This document shows positions 29,325-40,422 of a stretch of 64,000 bases of DNA, in pieces. Origin of the DNA: Alcaligenaceae bacterium. GTDB lineage: Bacteria; Pseudomonadota; Gammaproteobacteria; Burkholderiales; Burkholderiaceae_B. The notes under the pieces are model-generated. The model was not told the origin of the DNA. It ran no database searches and saw nothing but the letters and a program-made list of their open reading frames with translations. The stretch is taken from assembly GCA_013416445.1 (NCBI GenBank), contig JACCER010000002.1, positions 186,001 to 250,000 on the forward strand, in the 5' to 3' direction. Positions within the stretch are counted from its first letter, which is position 1. Each line of letters starts with the position of its first letter. The position numbers and the translations under genes were made by a program.

Positions 29325-30614
29325 TTAAACCTTTAATTTCAATTCTGTGACCAAGCGTTCGAAAGCTATCGTTTCTTGCTGGGGCTGGTCTTCCCCGCTT
29401 TGGGCCCGCAACCATTTGACACTGGCGGCCTGTGCGGCGATTTCTTCGGCGCCTATGATAACGGCTACCGTGGCGCCGCTGGCGTCAGCGCGCTTGAATT
29501 GCGATTTGAAACCCGCCGAACCTGCGTGAACGATGACGTTCAAGCCCGCATCACGCAAGGGCTCGGCCAACTGGGCAGCCAAGCGCTGCGCCTCGGGGCC
29601 TTGATGAATCATGTAAATTTGGCATTCGGGCGGCGCGGCCTGATCACCCGACTGTGAACATAAGTCAAGCAGGCGCTCGACACCTATGGCAAAACCCACT
29701 GCCGGTGCAGGCTTGCCACCGACCAGTTCGATCAGGCCGTCGTAGCGGCCACCGCCACATACCGTGCCCTGGGCGCCCAGCCTATCGGTTACCCATTCAA
29801 AGACGGTCAGGTTGTAGTAATCGAGGCCGCGCACCAGGCGGGGATTCAGACGATATTCAATACCAGCATCGTGCAGGCGTTCGCATACGCCGTCAAAATG
29901 CGCCAGCGATTCGCTGCCCAGGAAGTCGAACAAACGCGGCGCATTGTTGGCCATTTCCTGCATGGCGGGATTTTTGGTGTCGAGCACGCGCAACGGGTTC
30001 GTGTACAAGCGGCGCTGGGCTTCTTCGTCGAGCACGTCTTTATGCTTTTCCAGGTATACGATAAGCGCGGCACGGTGCGCGGCGCGTTCGTCGCCCTGGC
30101 CCAGTGAATTCAGTTCCAGACGTATGTCTTTCAGGCCCAGCAGTTTCCAGAGCCGCGCCAGCATGACGATAAGTTCGGCGTCGACATCGGGGCCTGCAAA
30201 ACCCAGGGCTTCGACGTCGATTTGGTGAAATTGGCGATAGCGTCCGCGCTGCGGCCTTTCGTGACGAAACACCGGCCCCATCGTGTACACCCGATGCGGC
30301 CGGTCGTAGAGCATATTGTGCTCGATGGCGGCGCGCACCATCCCTGCAGTGAACTCGGGGCGCATGGTGAGCTGCTCGTTGTTCAAGGCATCGACAAAGG
30401 TATACATTTCTTTTTCGACGATGTCGGTGACTTCGCCGATGCCACGCGTAAACAAGCGGGTGTGTTCCAGTACCGGTGTGCGCATATTGCGATAGCCGTA
30501 ACTGGCCAACCATTCGCGCACGGTGGCTTCCAGGGCTTCCCACTGGGCGCTGCTATCGGGTAATACATCTTTCATGCCCGTCAGGGCACGGACCTTTTGA
30601 AACGACTGCGTCAT
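29325..30614 (-). CDS. hisS: Histidyl-tRNA synthetase HisS
   Basis: A 429-residue class II synthetase. Motif 2 is visible around [21 protein letters not shown]. The histidine-specific loop [15 protein letters not shown] and GGGRYDGL lie in the core, and motif 3 is [11 protein letters not shown]-terminal anticodon-binding domain follows. True translation starts at [16 protein letters not shown] (30614); the 77 codons upstream in the same ORF overlap ispG and have no family match. It lies between ispG and yfgM, 22 bases after ispG. Confidence 0.97.
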   Translation of the reverse strand: MTQSFQKVRALTGMKDVLPDSSAQWEALEATVREWLASYGYRNMRTPVLEHTRLFTRGIGEVTDIVEKEMYTFVDALNNEQLTMRPEFTAGMVRAAIEHNMLYDRPHRVYTMGPVFRHERPQRGRYRQFHQIDVEALGFAGPDVDAELIVMLARLWKLLGLKDIRLELNSLGQGDERAAHRAALIVYLEKHKDVLDEEAQRRLYTNPLRVLDTKNPAMQEMANNAPRLFDFLGSESLAHFDGVCERLHDAGIEYRLNPRLVRGLDYYNLTVFEWVTDRLGAQGTVCGGGRYDGLIELVGGKPAPAVGFAIGVERLLDLCSQSGDQAAPPECQIYMIHQGPEAQRLAAQLAEPLRDAGLNVIVHAGSAGFKSQFKRADASGATVAVIIGAEEIAAQAASVKWLRAQSGEDQPQQETIAFERLVTELKLKV

Positions 30615-30636
30615 AGAGTGATTGCTTTCCTGCAGG

Positions 30637-31929
30637 CTAAGCCCGCCCCTTGTAGTTATCTGAATGGCCGGCGCCATAGCGGCGCTCGACGTAGTGTTCA
30701 ACAATAGCCTGAAACTCGGTGGCAATGGTGTCGCCCTTGAGGGTAACCGTGCGTTCACCATCGATGAACACCGGAGCCGACGGGACCTCGCCAGTGCCCG
30801 GCAGGCTGATGCCGATATCGGCATGACGGCTTTCACCCGGACCATTCACCACGCAGCCCATAACGGCGACATTCATGCTTTCAACGCCAGGGTAGCGGGT
30901 TTTCCAGACCGGCATCTGGTCGCGCAGATACCTTTGTATGCTGTCGGCCAATTCCTGGAAAACCGTGCTGCTGGTGCGCCCGCAGCCCGGGCATGCTACC
31001 ACCATAGGCGTAAAGGCGCGCAAACCCATGCATTGCAGGATTTCTTGGGCAACCACGACTTCACGCCTGCGATCACCGCCCGGCTCAGGAGTCAGGGATA
31101 TACGTATGGTGTCGCCTATGCCCTGCTGCAGCAATACGGACAGCGCGGCGGTGGATGCCACTATGCCCTTGCTGCCCATGCCGGCTTCGGTCAACCCCAA
31201 ATGCAAGGGATAATCGCAACGCGATGACAGGTCGCGATAAACAGTAATAAGGTCTTGCACATGACTGACCTTGCAAGACAACACGATGGCATTGGGCGAC
31301 AGGCCTAGTTCTTCGGCACGCTGCGCATTGCTGATGGCCGACACGACCAGGGCGTCGCGCATCACGGCCTGGGCATCCCAGGGTTGAGCGCGCTTGCTGT
31401 TGTCGTCCATCATGCGCGCCATGAGTTCGTGGTCGAGACTGCCCCAGTTGACACCTATGCGCACCGATTTTTCGTAGCGGCAGGCGATTTCTATCATTTG
31501 GGCGAAATTGTCGTCGCGTTTTTTGCCCCCGCCCATATTGCCCGGATTGATCCGATACTTGGACAAGGCCTGCGCGCATTCGGGAAACTGCGACAACAGC
31601 TTGTGCCCGTTGTAATGGAAGTCGCCCACCAGCGGCACTGATATATTCATGCGGTCGAGTTGCTCGCGGATGGCGGGGACTTCGCGCGCGGCTTCCGGAG
31701 TATTGACGGTGATGCGCACCAGTTCGGAGCCCGCCAAGGCAAGTTCCTTGACCTGAATGGCGGTAGCGATAGCATCGGCGGTATCGGTATTGGTCATGGA
31801 CTGGACCGCAATAGGCGCACCGCCGCCGATTTGCACGGCCTTGCCGCCCCAGCCAACGACTACCGCGCGTGTGGAGCGCCGTAGCGCGGCGCCTATGGAA
31901 CTAAGATTGCTGTCTGATTGGGGATTCAT
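30637..31929 (-). CDS. ispG: 4-hydroxy-3-methylbut-2-enyl diphosphate synthase IspG (GcpE)
   Basis: A 430-residue [4Fe-4S] enzyme of the MEP isoprenoid pathway that converts MEcPP to HMBPP. The TIM-barrel N-terminus shows [11 protein letters not shown] and [10 protein letters not shown]. The cluster-binding Cys residues appear in [11 protein letters not shown] and in CVVNGPGE. The longer proteobacterial version with an insert before the iron-sulphur domain fits the length. Its ATG overlaps the rodZ TGA by four bases, and hisS follows 22 bases later. Confidence 0.97.
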   Translation of the reverse strand: MNPQSDSNLSSIGAALRRSTRAVVVGWGGKAVQIGGGAPIAVQSMTNTDTADAIATAIQVKELALAGSELVRITVNTPEAAREVPAIREQLDRMNISVPLVGDFHYNGHKLLSQFPECAQALSKYRINPGNMGGGKKRDDNFAQMIEIACRYEKSVRIGVNWGSLDHELMARMMDDNSKRAQPWDAQAVMRDALVVSAISNAQRAEELGLSPNAIVLSCKVSHVQDLITVYRDLSSRCDYPLHLGLTEAGMGSKGIVASTAALSVLLQQGIGDTIRISLTPEPGGDRRREVVVAQEILQCMGLRAFTPMVVACPGCGRTSSTVFQELADSIQRYLRDQMPVWKTRYPGVESMNVAVMGCVVNGPGESRHADIGISLPGTGEVPSAPVFIDGERTVTLKGDTIATEFQAIVEHYVERRYGAGHSDNYKGRA

Positions 31930-32420
31930 TTTCTCAAGGACTTGAGCCAGTCGAACACCAGCCAGGAATCTGGCACCCAGCCACGCTCTATGGCATAGAA
32001 GCCGGCAACGAACAATATGACAAGAATAACGATTAACCAGCCCCAGGGCCTATGCGCGGGCTCACCGTGCTGCAATTCGGCGGGGCCCAATGAGCCGGCC
32101 TGAGTAATGGCTACGGGCTTGGCCGCCGTGGGTCCGACCTGATTATCGAGCATGACCAGCAAGGCGTCGACATCGGCTTCGAGAAAACGGGCGTAGTTTT
32201 TTACAAACCCCCGCAGCGATACCCCGGAAGGCAGGCGATCCCATTGCTCGGTTTCGAGCGCGTCAAGCTGACGCGCAGTGAACTTGAGGCGGGCAGTGAT
32301 GTCGGCGGGCGACAAGCGCCTGGCTTCGCGCAAGCTGCGCAGTGTAGGCCCCACACCCGTAGGTATGGGAGCGGAGGGCACGATCTCGAGCCGGGCTTCT
32401 TTGAGTAAGGGTTGGGTCAT
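31926..32420 (-). CDS. rodZ: RodZ-like helix-turn-helix membrane protein, short form
   Basis: A 164-residue protein. Residues about 24-85 form the RodZ N-terminal HTH_25 domain ([19 protein letters not shown] ... [11 protein letters not shown]), which in E. coli contacts MreB. A transmembrane helix lies at about 126-145 ([19 protein letters not shown]). Only about 20 residues follow it, so the periplasmic DUF4115 domain of full-length RodZ (337 residues in E. coli) is absent. It overlaps rlmN and ispG by four bases on each side, the conserved rlmN-rodZ-ispG order. A cell-shape role is inferred. Confidence 0.85.
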   Translation of the reverse strand: MTQPLLKEARLEIVPSAPIPTGVGPTLRSLREARRLSPADITARLKFTARQLDALETEQWDRLPSGVSLRGFVKNYARFLEADVDALLVMLDNQVGPTAAKPVAITQAGSLGPAELQHGEPAHRPWGWLIVILVILFVAGFYAIERGWVPDSWLVFDWLKSLRK

Positions 32421-33574
32421 CCGCGCTCCTGTTTGATAGCGATGATCGCACGATCAGGGTTGCGTTCGTTGATACGCGTGCGATCTTTGACGTCGCCCGC
32501 CAATTGCCCGCAGGCTGCATCAATGTCGTCGCCACGCGTTTTACGTACGGTTACGACCAGGCCGGCGTCCATGAGGCGCTGAGCAAACAAGCGTATGCGC
32601 GCAGCTGGGGAACGTTTCAAGCCTGACTGTGGAAAAGGATTGAATGGAATCAAATTGAACTTGCAGCGCACTTGCTGGGCAACGGCGATCAGTTCGCGGG
32701 CATGGTCGTCGGAGTCGTTGACCCCATCAAGCATGACATATTCAAAGGTGATGAAGTCGCGCGGCGCGAATTCAAGGTAACGGTTGCAAGCGGCGAGCAG
32801 TTCGGCCAGCGGATACTTGCGATTCAGCGGCACCAGACGGTCGCGCAGCGCATCGTTGGGCGCATGCAGGGATACCGCCAGCGCAACCGGGCAGTCGCGG
32901 CCAAGGCGGTCTATCATGGGTACGACACCCGAGGTGGACACCGTGACGCGGCGGCGCGACAAGCCATAGGCATTGTCGTCGACCATAAGACGCAAGGCGC
33001 CCAACACCTGATCGTAGTTGAGCAAGGGTTCGCCCATACCCATCATGACCACATTGCTGATGACGCGTGCGGGTTCGGGCCCGGCCTGAGCGTCGTCGCC
33101 GACACGGGCGCTGGCCAGGTCAGCTTGCAAGACGCGCTTGGCATGCCAAAGCTGCCCAATGATTTCGGCTGTGGTCAGGTTGCGATTGAAGCCCTGATAG
33201 CCAGTGGAACAAAACGGGCACGCCACGGTGCAGCCAGCCTGGCTGGAAATGCACAGGGTGCCGCGATCATCTTCGGGGATGAAGACGGTTTCGACAGCAT
33301 TGCTTTTATCGACCTCAAAGAGCCACTTGCGCGTGCCGTCGGTAGAGCGCTGTTCGATTGACACGGCGGGCGCATGAATCGAGCAGTGCTCTGTGAGTTG
33401 CTGGCGAAACTCACGCGCCAGATCGGTCATGTCGTCGAAGGAATCGGCGCCGCGCTGGTGGATCCAGCGCTGCAACTGCTTGGCCCGGAACGGCTTGCCG
33501 CCCCACTTGCCGACGAGTTCGGTCAGTGCGGCGGTATCGAGCCCCAGGAGATTGATGGATTCAGTAGATGACAT
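32417..33574 (-). CDS. rlmN: Dual-specificity 23S rRNA / tRNA methyltransferase RlmN
   Basis: A 385-residue radical-SAM enzyme that makes 2-methyladenosine at 23S A2503 and tRNA A37. The CxxxCxxC cluster is Cys115, Cys119 and Cys122 (CTVACPFC). [12 protein letters not shown] is the SAM-binding GGE-like segment. The C-terminal methyl-carrying Cys is in DIDAACGQL. It begins 38 bases downstream of ndk and overlaps rodZ. Confidence 0.97.
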   Translation of the reverse strand: MSSTESINLLGLDTAALTELVGKWGGKPFRAKQLQRWIHQRGADSFDDMTDLAREFRQQLTEHCSIHAPAVSIEQRSTDGTRKWLFEVDKSNAVETVFIPEDDRGTLCISSQAGCTVACPFCSTGYQGFNRNLTTAEIIGQLWHAKRVLQADLASARVGDDAQAGPEPARVISNVVMMGMGEPLLNYDQVLGALRLMVDDNAYGLSRRRVTVSTSGVVPMIDRLGRDCPVALAVSLHAPNDALRDRLVPLNRKYPLAELLAACNRYLEFAPRDFITFEYVMLDGVNDSDDHARELIAVAQQVRCKFNLIPFNPFPQSGLKRSPAARIRLFAQRLMDAGLVVTVRKTRGDDIDAACGQLAGDVKDRTRINERNPDRAIIAIKQERG

Positions 33575-33612
33575 AAACGTTGGCGCAGTGAATAACGCGT
33601 TATCGCCAGAAA

Positions 33613-34038
33613 TTAACGGCTGTAGATGTTGCTTTCTGGGAAGAAAAAGGCGATTTCGACAGCGGCGGTTTCAGCGGCGTCGGAACCATGAACAGCATTG
33701 GCGTCGATGCTGTCGGCGAAGTCGGCGCGGATAGTGCCGGCATCAGCTTTTTTAGGATCGGTTGCGCCCATCAGGTCGCGGTTGGTCAGGATCGCATTTT
33801 CGCCTTCCAGCACCTGTACGAACACAGGACCGGAAATCATGAAGTCGACCAGATCTTTGTAGAAAGGACGCTCTTTGTGAACGGCGTAGAAACGCTCTGC
33901 ATCGTCGCGGGACAATTGCTGCAAACGAGCGGCAATGACTTTCAGGTTGGCCTTTTCGAAACGGGCAACGATTTGGCCAATTACGTTTTTGGCGACGGCA
34001 TCAGGTTTGATGATGGAAAGAGTGCGTTCAATAGCCAT
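33613..34038 (-). CDS. ndk: Nucleoside diphosphate kinase
   Basis: A 141-residue enzyme that transfers the gamma phosphate from ATP to other nucleoside diphosphates. It has KPDAV near the N-terminus, the Kpn-loop region and the phosphorylated His117 in NAVHGSD. The length is standard. It is probably the first gene of the ndk-rlmN-rodZ-ispG-hisS-yfgM-bamB-der-hisC transcript and diverges from valS. Confidence 0.98.
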   Translation of the reverse strand: MAIERTLSIIKPDAVAKNVIGQIVARFEKANLKVIAARLQQLSRDDAERFYAVHKERPFYKDLVDFMISGPVFVQVLEGENAILTNRDLMGATDPKKADAGTIRADFADSIDANAVHGSDAAETAAVEIAFFFPESNIYSR

Positions 34039-34373
34039 GAGAGATCCAGAGAATATATGATAATTCTTGCGTTTTAATTACACCCGGCGCGCATATGGCG
34101 CCTTGCATATCAACACAAAAAGGCAAAAACCAGGTTGCAAAAACAGTTTTTGTAGTAAAAACAATAACTTCATGAAGTTTATGTTAACCAAGCATTTTAA
34201 CATGGCAAAGCCAGCCGACTCCATCATAAAATAACAAAACTCTAGCCAAAAGCCGATCACGCCGGGTTTTAGCAAGCAGTTCCCGGCTTACGGCGCGGTT
34301 CGCACGCCTTGCAGGTTTCATATATAGTCAATCTTTTGCCGCTTTGCGGCTGTCTGCACTTATCTTTTACACC
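34039..34373. promoter_or_regulatory. Divergent ndk / valS promoter region
   Basis: 335 bases without a gene, AT-rich in the middle. A dyad ATGTTAA (34181-34187) / TTAACAT (34197-34203) and a small palindrome CTTCATGAAG at 34168-34177 lie near the centre. GCCGGG/CCCGGC (34261-34287) could fold in the valS leader. These may be operators or promoter parts for the two divergent genes. No tRNA or riboswitch is recognisable. Confidence 0.4.
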
Positions 34374-37223
34374 ATGACCACAATTCCAGCAGTGACCGAT
34401 TCCGAACAACTCCCGAAAAGCTTCGAACCACAAGAAATAGAGGCTCGCTGGTATGCCGAATGGGAGCGTCGAGGTTACTTCAGCGGCGGCCAGCATGTAG
34501 AACCCGCCGGCCAGCATCAAAGCCAAGCCTTTGTCGTGCAATTTCCGCCACCCAACGTGACCGGCACCCTGCACATGGGCCATGCCTTCAACCAGACCGT
34601 CATGGATGGCCTGGTACGCTATCACCGCATGCGCGGCGACGACACCGTCTTCGTTCCCGGCACCGACCACGCTGGTATCGCCACGCAAATCGTGGTTGAA
34701 CGCCAGCTCGATGCCCAGAACCTGTCGCGCCACGATTTGGGCCGTGAAAAATTCGTTGAAAAAGTCTGGGAATGGAAGCAGGAATCGGGCAACGCCATCA
34801 CCGAGCAATTTCGCCGCCTGGGCTCGTCATGCGACTGGGACCGTGAATACTTCACCATGGACGACAATCTGTCGCGCGGCGTGGTGGAAACCTTTGTGCG
34901 CCTGCACGAGCAAGGCCTGATCTACCGCGGCAAGCGCCTGGTCAACTGGGATCCAGTTTTAGGAACGGCGGTATCCGACCTTGAAGTGGTCAGCGAGGAA
35001 GAAGATGGCTACATGTGGGAAATCCGCTATCCGCTCACCAAGCCTGTTGGCGGCCTGCGACACCTGGTGGTCGCCACCACCCGCCCCGAGACCATGCTGG
35101 GCGACCTTGCGGTCATGGTGCACCCCGAAGACGAACGCTACGCCCACCTGATAGGCACCACCGTTACCCTGCCCCTGGTCGGGCGTGAAATCCCGGTTAT
35201 CGCCGACGACTACGTTGATCGCGAATTCGGCACTGGCGTGGTCAAGGTCACGCCCGCCCACGACTTCAACGACTACGCGGTCGGGCAGCGCCACGGGCTG
35301 GGCCTGATCAGCATACTGACACTAGACGCCAAAATCACCGACGACGCGCCCGCCGCCTATCGCGGCATGGATCGCTTCGAAGCGCGCAAGAAAATAGTCG
35401 AAGACCTGAAGGCGCAAGACCTGCTGCATCAGGTCAAGCCGCACAAACTGATGGTGCCGCGCGGCGATCGCACCAACACGATTATTGAACCCATGTTGAC
35501 TGACCAGTGGTTTGTCGCCATGAGCAAGCCTGCGCCCGAAGGCACGCAGCATCCAGGCAAAAGCATTACTGATGTTGCGCTGCAGGTTGTGGCCGATGGC
35601 AGCATCAAGTTCTATCCCGAGAACTGGACCACTACCTACAATCAGTGGCTGGAAAAAATCCAGGACTGGTGCATTTCACGCCAATTATGGTGGGGCCACC
35701 AGATTCCCGCCTGGTATGCCGAAGACGGCCAGATATTCGTAGGCCGCAACGAAGCCGAAGCCCGCGCCAAAGCTGACGCCGCCGGCGTCACCGGCCCGCT
35801 TACGCGCGACGAAGACGTGCTCGACACCTGGTTCTCGTCCGCCCTTGTGCCCTTCACCGATCTGGGCTGGCCCGAACCAACCCCCGACCTGGCGCGCTAC
35901 CTGCCTTCCAGCGTACTGGTCACAGGTTTCGATATCATTTTCTTCTGGGTTGCGCGCATGGTCATGATGAGCATGCACATGACCGGCAAGGTGCCTTTCC
36001 ATACTGTGTACGTGCATGGCCTGGTGTGCGACATGGACGGCAAGAAAATGAGCAAGTCCAAGGGCAACACCATCGATCCGGTCGACCTCATCGACGGCAT
36101 ATCTCTGGACGACTTGCTGGAAAAGCGCAGCACCGGCCTGATGAACCCCAGGCAAGCTGCCAGTATCAAGAAGAAAACCGCCAAAGATTACCCCAACGGT
36201 TTTCCCGCTTACGGCACCGATGCGCTGCGCTTTACGATGGCAGCCTACGCCACACTGGGGCGCAATATCAATTTCGATTTGAAGCGTTGCGAGGGCTATC
36301 GCAATTTCTGCAACAAGCTCTGGAACGCCACCCGCTTTGTACTGATGAATACCGAGGGCCATGTTCTGGCCGCTCAAGACACTGCCGAACTATCGTTTGC
36401 CGATCGCTGGATCATCAGCCAGCTGCAGCGCCTGGAAGCCGAGGTCGAACGCGGTTTCACCGACTATCGTTTCGACAACATTGCCAATGCGCTGTATCGG
36501 TTTGTGTGGGACGAGTATTGCGACTGGTATCTGGAACTGGCCAAGGTGCAGATCCAGCACGGCACAGAACAGCAGCAGGCAGGCACGCGACGCACCCTCA
36601 TTCGCGTGCTGGAAACGGTGCTGCGCCTGGCGCACCCGATCATTCCGTATATCACTGAAGAGCTTTGGCAAAAGGTGGCTTTGGTTGCCGGCAAGCGCGA
36701 GGCCGACGCGCAAACCAGCCTGTGCGTACAGCCCTATCCGCTAACCAATGCAGCCTTCCTCGATGCTCCGGCCGAAGCACAAGTTGACGAACTCAAAGCG
36801 CAGGTGGAAGCAGTACGCGCGTTGCGAGGCGAAATGAACCTGTCACCTGCGCAACGGGTACCACTCATCGCACAGGGCGACCGTGCCGTTTTACAGGCCA
36901 ACAGCTTGTATCTGGCTGCCTTGGCCAAGCTGGAAAGCGTGGATATCGTCGACAGCCTGCCCGACGTTGGCGCACCAGTGCAGGTGGTTGGCACCACGCA
37001 ACTGATGCTGCATGTGGAAATTGATATCGAGGCGGAACGCTTGCGCCTGGGCAAGGAAATCGAACGGCTCGAAAACGAAATCGCCAAAGCCAACGGCAAG
37101 CTGTCCAACGCCAACTTTATGGAACGCGCCCCTGCTGCAGTGGTCGAGCAAGAAAAGCTGCGTGTAGCGCAGTTTGGCGACACCCTGCAAAAAGTCAAAG
37201 AGCAGCAGGCCAAGCTCGCATAA
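34374..37223 (+). CDS. valS: Valyl-tRNA synthetase ValS
   Basis: A 949-residue class I synthetase. The HIGH-type motif is HMGH at residues 67-70 ([12 protein letters not shown]), the CP1 editing domain follows ([10 protein letters not shown]), and KMSKSKGN begins near residue 557. The anticodon domain comes next, and a C-terminal coiled-coil arm ([15 protein letters not shown]) closes the protein, as is typical of ValS. I chose ATG 34374 over an upstream TTG. A REP-like unit follows five bases after the stop. Confidence 0.98.
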   Translation: MTTIPAVTDSEQLPKSFEPQEIEARWYAEWERRGYFSGGQHVEPAGQHQSQAFVVQFPPPNVTGTLHMGHAFNQTVMDGLVRYHRMRGDDTVFVPGTDHAGIATQIVVERQLDAQNLSRHDLGREKFVEKVWEWKQESGNAITEQFRRLGSSCDWDREYFTMDDNLSRGVVETFVRLHEQGLIYRGKRLVNWDPVLGTAVSDLEVVSEEEDGYMWEIRYPLTKPVGGLRHLVVATTRPETMLGDLAVMVHPEDERYAHLIGTTVTLPLVGREIPVIADDYVDREFGTGVVKVTPAHDFNDYAVGQRHGLGLISILTLDAKITDDAPAAYRGMDRFEARKKIVEDLKAQDLLHQVKPHKLMVPRGDRTNTIIEPMLTDQWFVAMSKPAPEGTQHPGKSITDVALQVVADGSIKFYPENWTTTYNQWLEKIQDWCISRQLWWGHQIPAWYAEDGQIFVGRNEAEARAKADAAGVTGPLTRDEDVLDTWFSSALVPFTDLGWPEPTPDLARYLPSSVLVTGFDIIFFWVARMVMMSMHMTGKVPFHTVYVHGLVCDMDGKKMSKSKGNTIDPVDLIDGISLDDLLEKRSTGLMNPRQAASIKKKTAKDYPNGFPAYGTDALRFTMAAYATLGRNINFDLKRCEGYRNFCNKLWNATRFVLMNTEGHVLAAQDTAELSFADRWIISQLQRLEAEVERGFTDYRFDNIANALYRFVWDEYCDWYLELAKVQIQHGTEQQQAGTRRTLIRVLETVLRLAHPIIPYITEELWQKVALVAGKREADAQTSLCVQPYPLTNAAFLDAPAEAQVDELKAQVEAVRALRGEMNLSPAQRVPLIAQGDRAVLQANSLYLAALAKLESVDIVDSLPDVGAPVQVVGTTQLMLHVEIDIEAERLRLGKEIERLENEIAKANGKLSNANFMERAPAAVVEQEKLRVAQFGDTLQKVKEQQAKLA

Positions 37224-37228
37224 TTTGT

Positions 37229-37262
37229 TTGTCGGATTACGCGTTTGCGTAATCCGACCTAC
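37229..37262. repeat. REP-like palindrome, copy 5
   Basis: TTGTCGGATTACGCG-TTTG-CGTAATCCGACCTAC is a near-perfect hairpin five bases after the valS stop codon. Confidence 0.8.
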
Positions 37263-37478
37263 GAAAGCCTTAAGCAAGGCCCATTATGTAAAGCGCCTGG
37301 CATATGGCATTAAAAGGTAAAACTATCCTACCGCCCATACCGCTTGCAATCCCTGCCCCATCACTGCGCATCACTGCAAACCGGCGTCTTCTGGGCGAAA
37401 GCAGCGCTCACACGGTTCTTGGGCAAAAAAACACTTCTGTTGCCATTCCCTACTGTTATTACATCTCGTAAACAAGAG

Positions 37479-38270
37479 ATGGACGAGTCAATGCTATGGT
37501 CTTCGACAGAAGATTCTGCATCGCTTGTGATGCAGTACATCAATAAAAAAATCATACCCTTGGAAAATCCCTCTTTCGCTACATGCGCCTTTACGTGCAT
37601 TCGAAACACGCATCAGCTTGCCGCCGCGCTCATGTTGGCGGCGGGCATCTTCTGTTCGCCTGGCCTCATGGCTGGTGAGCTTGGCGAGCAAGAATGGCCA
37701 CCTCCAATCCCGCAACTGACATTGCACATACCGTCCCAGGTAGCGGATGAACACGCTGTACCGCATTCGCTAGCCAAGTCCCTTGAACACAGACGCTTGC
37801 TAAGGGCCGAAAGAGAAGCAAAAATACAAGCGCAAACACAGTATCTGGCTACAAAATTCAGCCAAAATGAATCAGCAATTCGCGAGTACGTTGAATTGGC
37901 CTGGAAAGAGGCAAGCAAACGCAGCGGAATGTCTCCAGAGCTACTTATAGCCATGATGCAAAAAGAAAGCTCGCTGCGTCCAAAAGTGCAAAGCAGCTAT
38001 GGGGCTCAAGGCCTGATGCAGGTCGTTCGCCGATGGCACCCCGATAAGCTGCACCCCTCCGAATCGCTCTTTGACCCGGAAGTGAACATCCGGGTCGGGG
38101 CTGATGTTCTGGCCGAATACCTGGAAGAAGCCGATGGCAGCCTAAGCAAGGCGCTTAGAAAATACTCGGGCAATGCACGAGGTTATGCCACCATAGTCTT
38201 GAGCGAATCCTCTAAGCTTGCCGCTCTTGCCGCCGAAGCCGCAGGCCAAATCTTGGCGTCGAAAGGCTAG
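37479..38270 (+). CDS. Lytic transglycosylase (SLT domain) family protein
   Basis: A secreted peptidoglycan-cleaving enzyme of about 260 residues. A hydrophobic signal-like segment (LAAALMLAAGIFCSPGLMA) lies some 40 residues in. The catalytic SLT domain shows the Glu in MMQKESSLRP, then SSYGAQGLMQVV (the GLMQ motif), and NIRVGADVLAEYL. A YSGNARGY motif follows near the end. The start is uncertain: candidates are ATG 37479, ATG 37491 and further upstream at 37344. The long N-terminal leader before the hydrophobic stretch is unusual for a signal peptide. It converges with the aminotransferase gene. Confidence 0.8.
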   Translation: MDESMLWSSTEDSASLVMQYINKKIIPLENPSFATCAFTCIRNTHQLAAALMLAAGIFCSPGLMAGELGEQEWPPPIPQLTLHIPSQVADEHAVPHSLAKSLEHRRLLRAEREAKIQAQTQYLATKFSQNESAIREYVELAWKEASKRSGMSPELLIAMMQKESSLRPKVQSSYGAQGLMQVVRRWHPDKLHPSESLFDPEVNIRVGADVLAEYLEEADGSLSKALRKYSGNARGYATIVLSESSKLAALAAEAAGQILASKG

Positions 38271-38293
38271 CAGGGCAACAGCCACTGCCGGAA

Positions 38294-38320
38294 CGTCGGA
38301 TTACACCACGCTAATTCGGC
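38294..38320. repeat. REP-like palindrome, copy 8 (degenerate)
   Basis: CGTCGGATTACACC ... GCTAATTCGGC shows the two half-sites with mismatches, 23 bases after the transglycosylase stop. Confidence 0.45.
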
Positions 38321-38362
38321 CTGCAAACCCCAAGCCCGAACACCCGCCAACATTGAAACCGC

Positions 38363-39490
38363 CTAGGCAATTTCGCCAAGGGCCTTTTCCAGGCGCCCCA
38401 CCGTCCGGGTTATGTTGTGCAGCTTGTCCAGCCCAAATAGCCCTATGCGAAAGGTCTTGAAGTCATCCGACTCATCGCATTGCAGCGGCACGCCCGCGGC
38501 AGCCTGCAAGCCCGCCAAAGCAAATTTCCTGGTGGATTGTATGTCTGCGTCATCGGTATAGCTGACCACGACACCAGGAGCTTCAAAACCTTTTGCAGCT
38601 ACACTTAGGTAGCCTTTTTCGAGCAATAATGCGCGCACTTGATCGCCTAGTTCCTGCTGCTCTGCCCGGACCTTATCAAAGCCATAGGCCTCGGTTTCCG
38701 CCATGACATTGCGCAAAACAGTAAGTGCATCGGTGGGCAAGGTGGCGTGATAGGCGTATCCGCCCTGCTCGTAAGCCTCCATGACTTGCAGCCACTTGCG
38801 TAAGTCACAGGCAAAGCTGGTGCTGACAGTGGAGTCGATTTTTTCCCGGGCCAAGGCGCTGAGCATGACCAGGGCGCAGCACGCAGAAGCGCTCCAGCCC
38901 TTTTGCGGTGCGCTGATCAGCACATCAACCCCGATCGCTTTCATATCGACCCAAAGAGCCCCGGACGCAATGCAATCCAGAACAAAGAGCCCGCCTACGG
39001 CATGGGTGGCATCGGCTACCTGACGCATGTAGCCGTCGGGCAGCAGGATGCCGGATGATGTTTCTACGTGCGGGGCAAAAACCACAGCGGGTTGATTGGC
39101 CTGGATCGCAGCCACCACGTCTTCTATGGGAGGAGGCGCAAAAGCAGCCTGCTTGCCGTCATGTGTCGGGCGCGCTTTAAGCACAGTAGTGCTGGAAGGG
39201 ATGCCGCCCATATCAAAAATTTGAGTCCAGCGAAAACTGAACCAACCTGTGCGAATGACAAGACAGGCTTGATTGGTTGCGAACTGACGCGCCACCGCTT
39301 CCATGCCAAAAGTACCGCTGCCCGGCACAATAATGGCTGACTGAGCGTTATAAACCCCTTTCAAGGTTCTGGAAATGTCTTTCATGACCCCCTGAAAGGC
39401 CTGCGACATGTGATTTATTGCGCGGTCCGTATACACGACCGAATATTCCAGCAGGCCGTCGGGATCGATGTTGGGCAGTAAGCTAGGCAA
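38363..39490 (-). CDS. Class V PLP-dependent aminotransferase (alanine-glyoxylate / serine-glyoxylate type)
   Basis: A 375-residue fold-type I aminotransferase. VPGSGTFGMEAVARQF forms the phosphate-binding region, VETSSGILLP and VLDCIASGALWVDM hold the PLP aspartate, and the Schiff-base lysine is in SAPQKGWSAS. Relatives transaminate glyoxylate or phosphonoacetaldehyde-type substrates; the true pair here is unknown. The start is TTG at 39490: GGAG lies six bases before it and it gives the family N-terminus LPSLLPNIDPDG. A longer TTG-initiated ORF to 39544 lacks similarity. It lies downstream of trmD on the same strand and may be read through from it. Confidence 0.85.
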   Translation of the reverse strand: MPSLLPNIDPDGLLEYSVVYTDRAINHMSQAFQGVMKDISRTLKGVYNAQSAIIVPGSGTFGMEAVARQFATNQACLVIRTGWFSFRWTQIFDMGGIPSSTTVLKARPTHDGKQAAFAPPPIEDVVAAIQANQPAVVFAPHVETSSGILLPDGYMRQVADATHAVGGLFVLDCIASGALWVDMKAIGVDVLISAPQKGWSASACCALVMLSALAREKIDSTVSTSFACDLRKWLQVMEAYEQGGYAYHATLPTDALTVLRNVMAETEAYGFDKVRAEQQELGDQVRALLLEKGYLSVAAKGFEAPGVVVSYTDDADIQSTRKFALAGLQAAAGVPLQCDESDDFKTFRIGLFGLDKLHNITRTVGRLEKALGEIA

Positions 39491-39638
39491 AGTCTTCTCC
39501 TGGAGGGCAGATAAAAGCGAGGCGACTTTCAATGATAAGCGCAAGCCGGCTTCCTGGATAGTGGGCTATTCAGACATGAATTCTTGCTACGTTGGCGTTG
39601 CTAGGATGAAATGATCGACCTAAGCAAAAGGTCGACGA

Positions 39639-40421
39639 TCATTCCATGTTCAATTGCCGCAAGAATTTCTCATCAGCCTTGGACAACAAGCCTGCTTGGC
39701 GGGCTGCGGCTATCAGGTCGGGGCGCCGCGCACTGGTCAGCGCCAAAGACTGCTGGCGGCGCCACGCCGCGATATTAGCGTGATGGCCAGACATCAGTTC
39801 CGGAGGCACAGCCAGCCCTAGGTATTCTTCGGGACGCGTGTAATGCGGGCTGTCCAGCAAACCCGTCAAGGCAGTGTTGAATGAATCCTGCAAAGCGGAC
39901 TCCGCAGCATTCAAGGCGCCAGGCAACAGGCGCACAGCACTGTCAATGATGGCCAGCGCTGCTATTTCCCCCCCGGTAAGCACAAAATCACCCATGGATA
40001 TTTCATGCGTGACATTACGGTCTATAAAACGCTGATCTATGCCTTCGTAGCGCCCGCAAATCAGGATGGCGCCATCGCTATGGGCCAGCGTCTGGGCCAT
40101 GGCCTGGTCGAAGCGCTTGCCTGTAGGGCTCATGAGAATAACGGGGGTATCGGACGATTCTGGCGCTTGCCCCTCGCGGACGGCTGCCCGGGCTGCCTTG
40201 GCAGCAGCAACAGACTGCTCCAGTGGTTCGGCCAGCATGACCATGCCCGGCCCGCCGCCGTATGGGCGGTCGTCTACCGTGCGGTGGACGTCGTGGGTGT
40301 AATCACGCGGATTCCACAAGCCCAGCGACCAGAGCCGCTGCTTATGGGCGCGGCCTGTGACGCCAAGATCGCGCACGATAGAAAACATATCGGGAAAAAG
40401 GGATACAACATCGAAGCGCAC
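39639..40421 (-). CDS. trmD: tRNA (guanine-N1)-methyltransferase TrmD
   Basis: A 260-residue SPOUT methyltransferase that makes m1G37 next to the anticodon. The sequence shows [11 protein letters not shown], then the trefoil-knot motifs [13 protein letters not shown] and [12 protein letters not shown]. The start is GTG at 40421 ([13 protein letters not shown]), one base after the rimM TAG; the extra 33 codons of the open frame upstream lie inside rimM and have no family match. Last gene of rpsP-rimM-trmD. The usual fourth member, rplS, does not follow. Confidence 0.96.
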   Translation of the reverse strand: MRFDVVSLFPDMFSIVRDLGVTGRAHKQRLWSLGLWNPRDYTHDVHRTVDDRPYGGGPGMVMLAEPLEQSVAAAKAARAAVREGQAPESSDTPVILMSPTGKRFDQAMAQTLAHSDGAILICGRYEGIDQRFIDRNVTHEISMGDFVLTGGEIAALAIIDSAVRLLPGALNAAESALQDSFNTALTGLLDSPHYTRPEEYLGLAVPPELMSGHHANIAAWRRQQSLALTSARRPDLIAAARQAGLLSKADEKFLRQLNME

Positions 40422-40422
40422 G

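Noticed and set aside
39611-39643. Hairpin ATGATCGACCT / AGGTCGACGATCAT as the trmD terminator
   Set aside because: The stem has a three-base bulge and no real T-tract, so I did not list it as a terminator.
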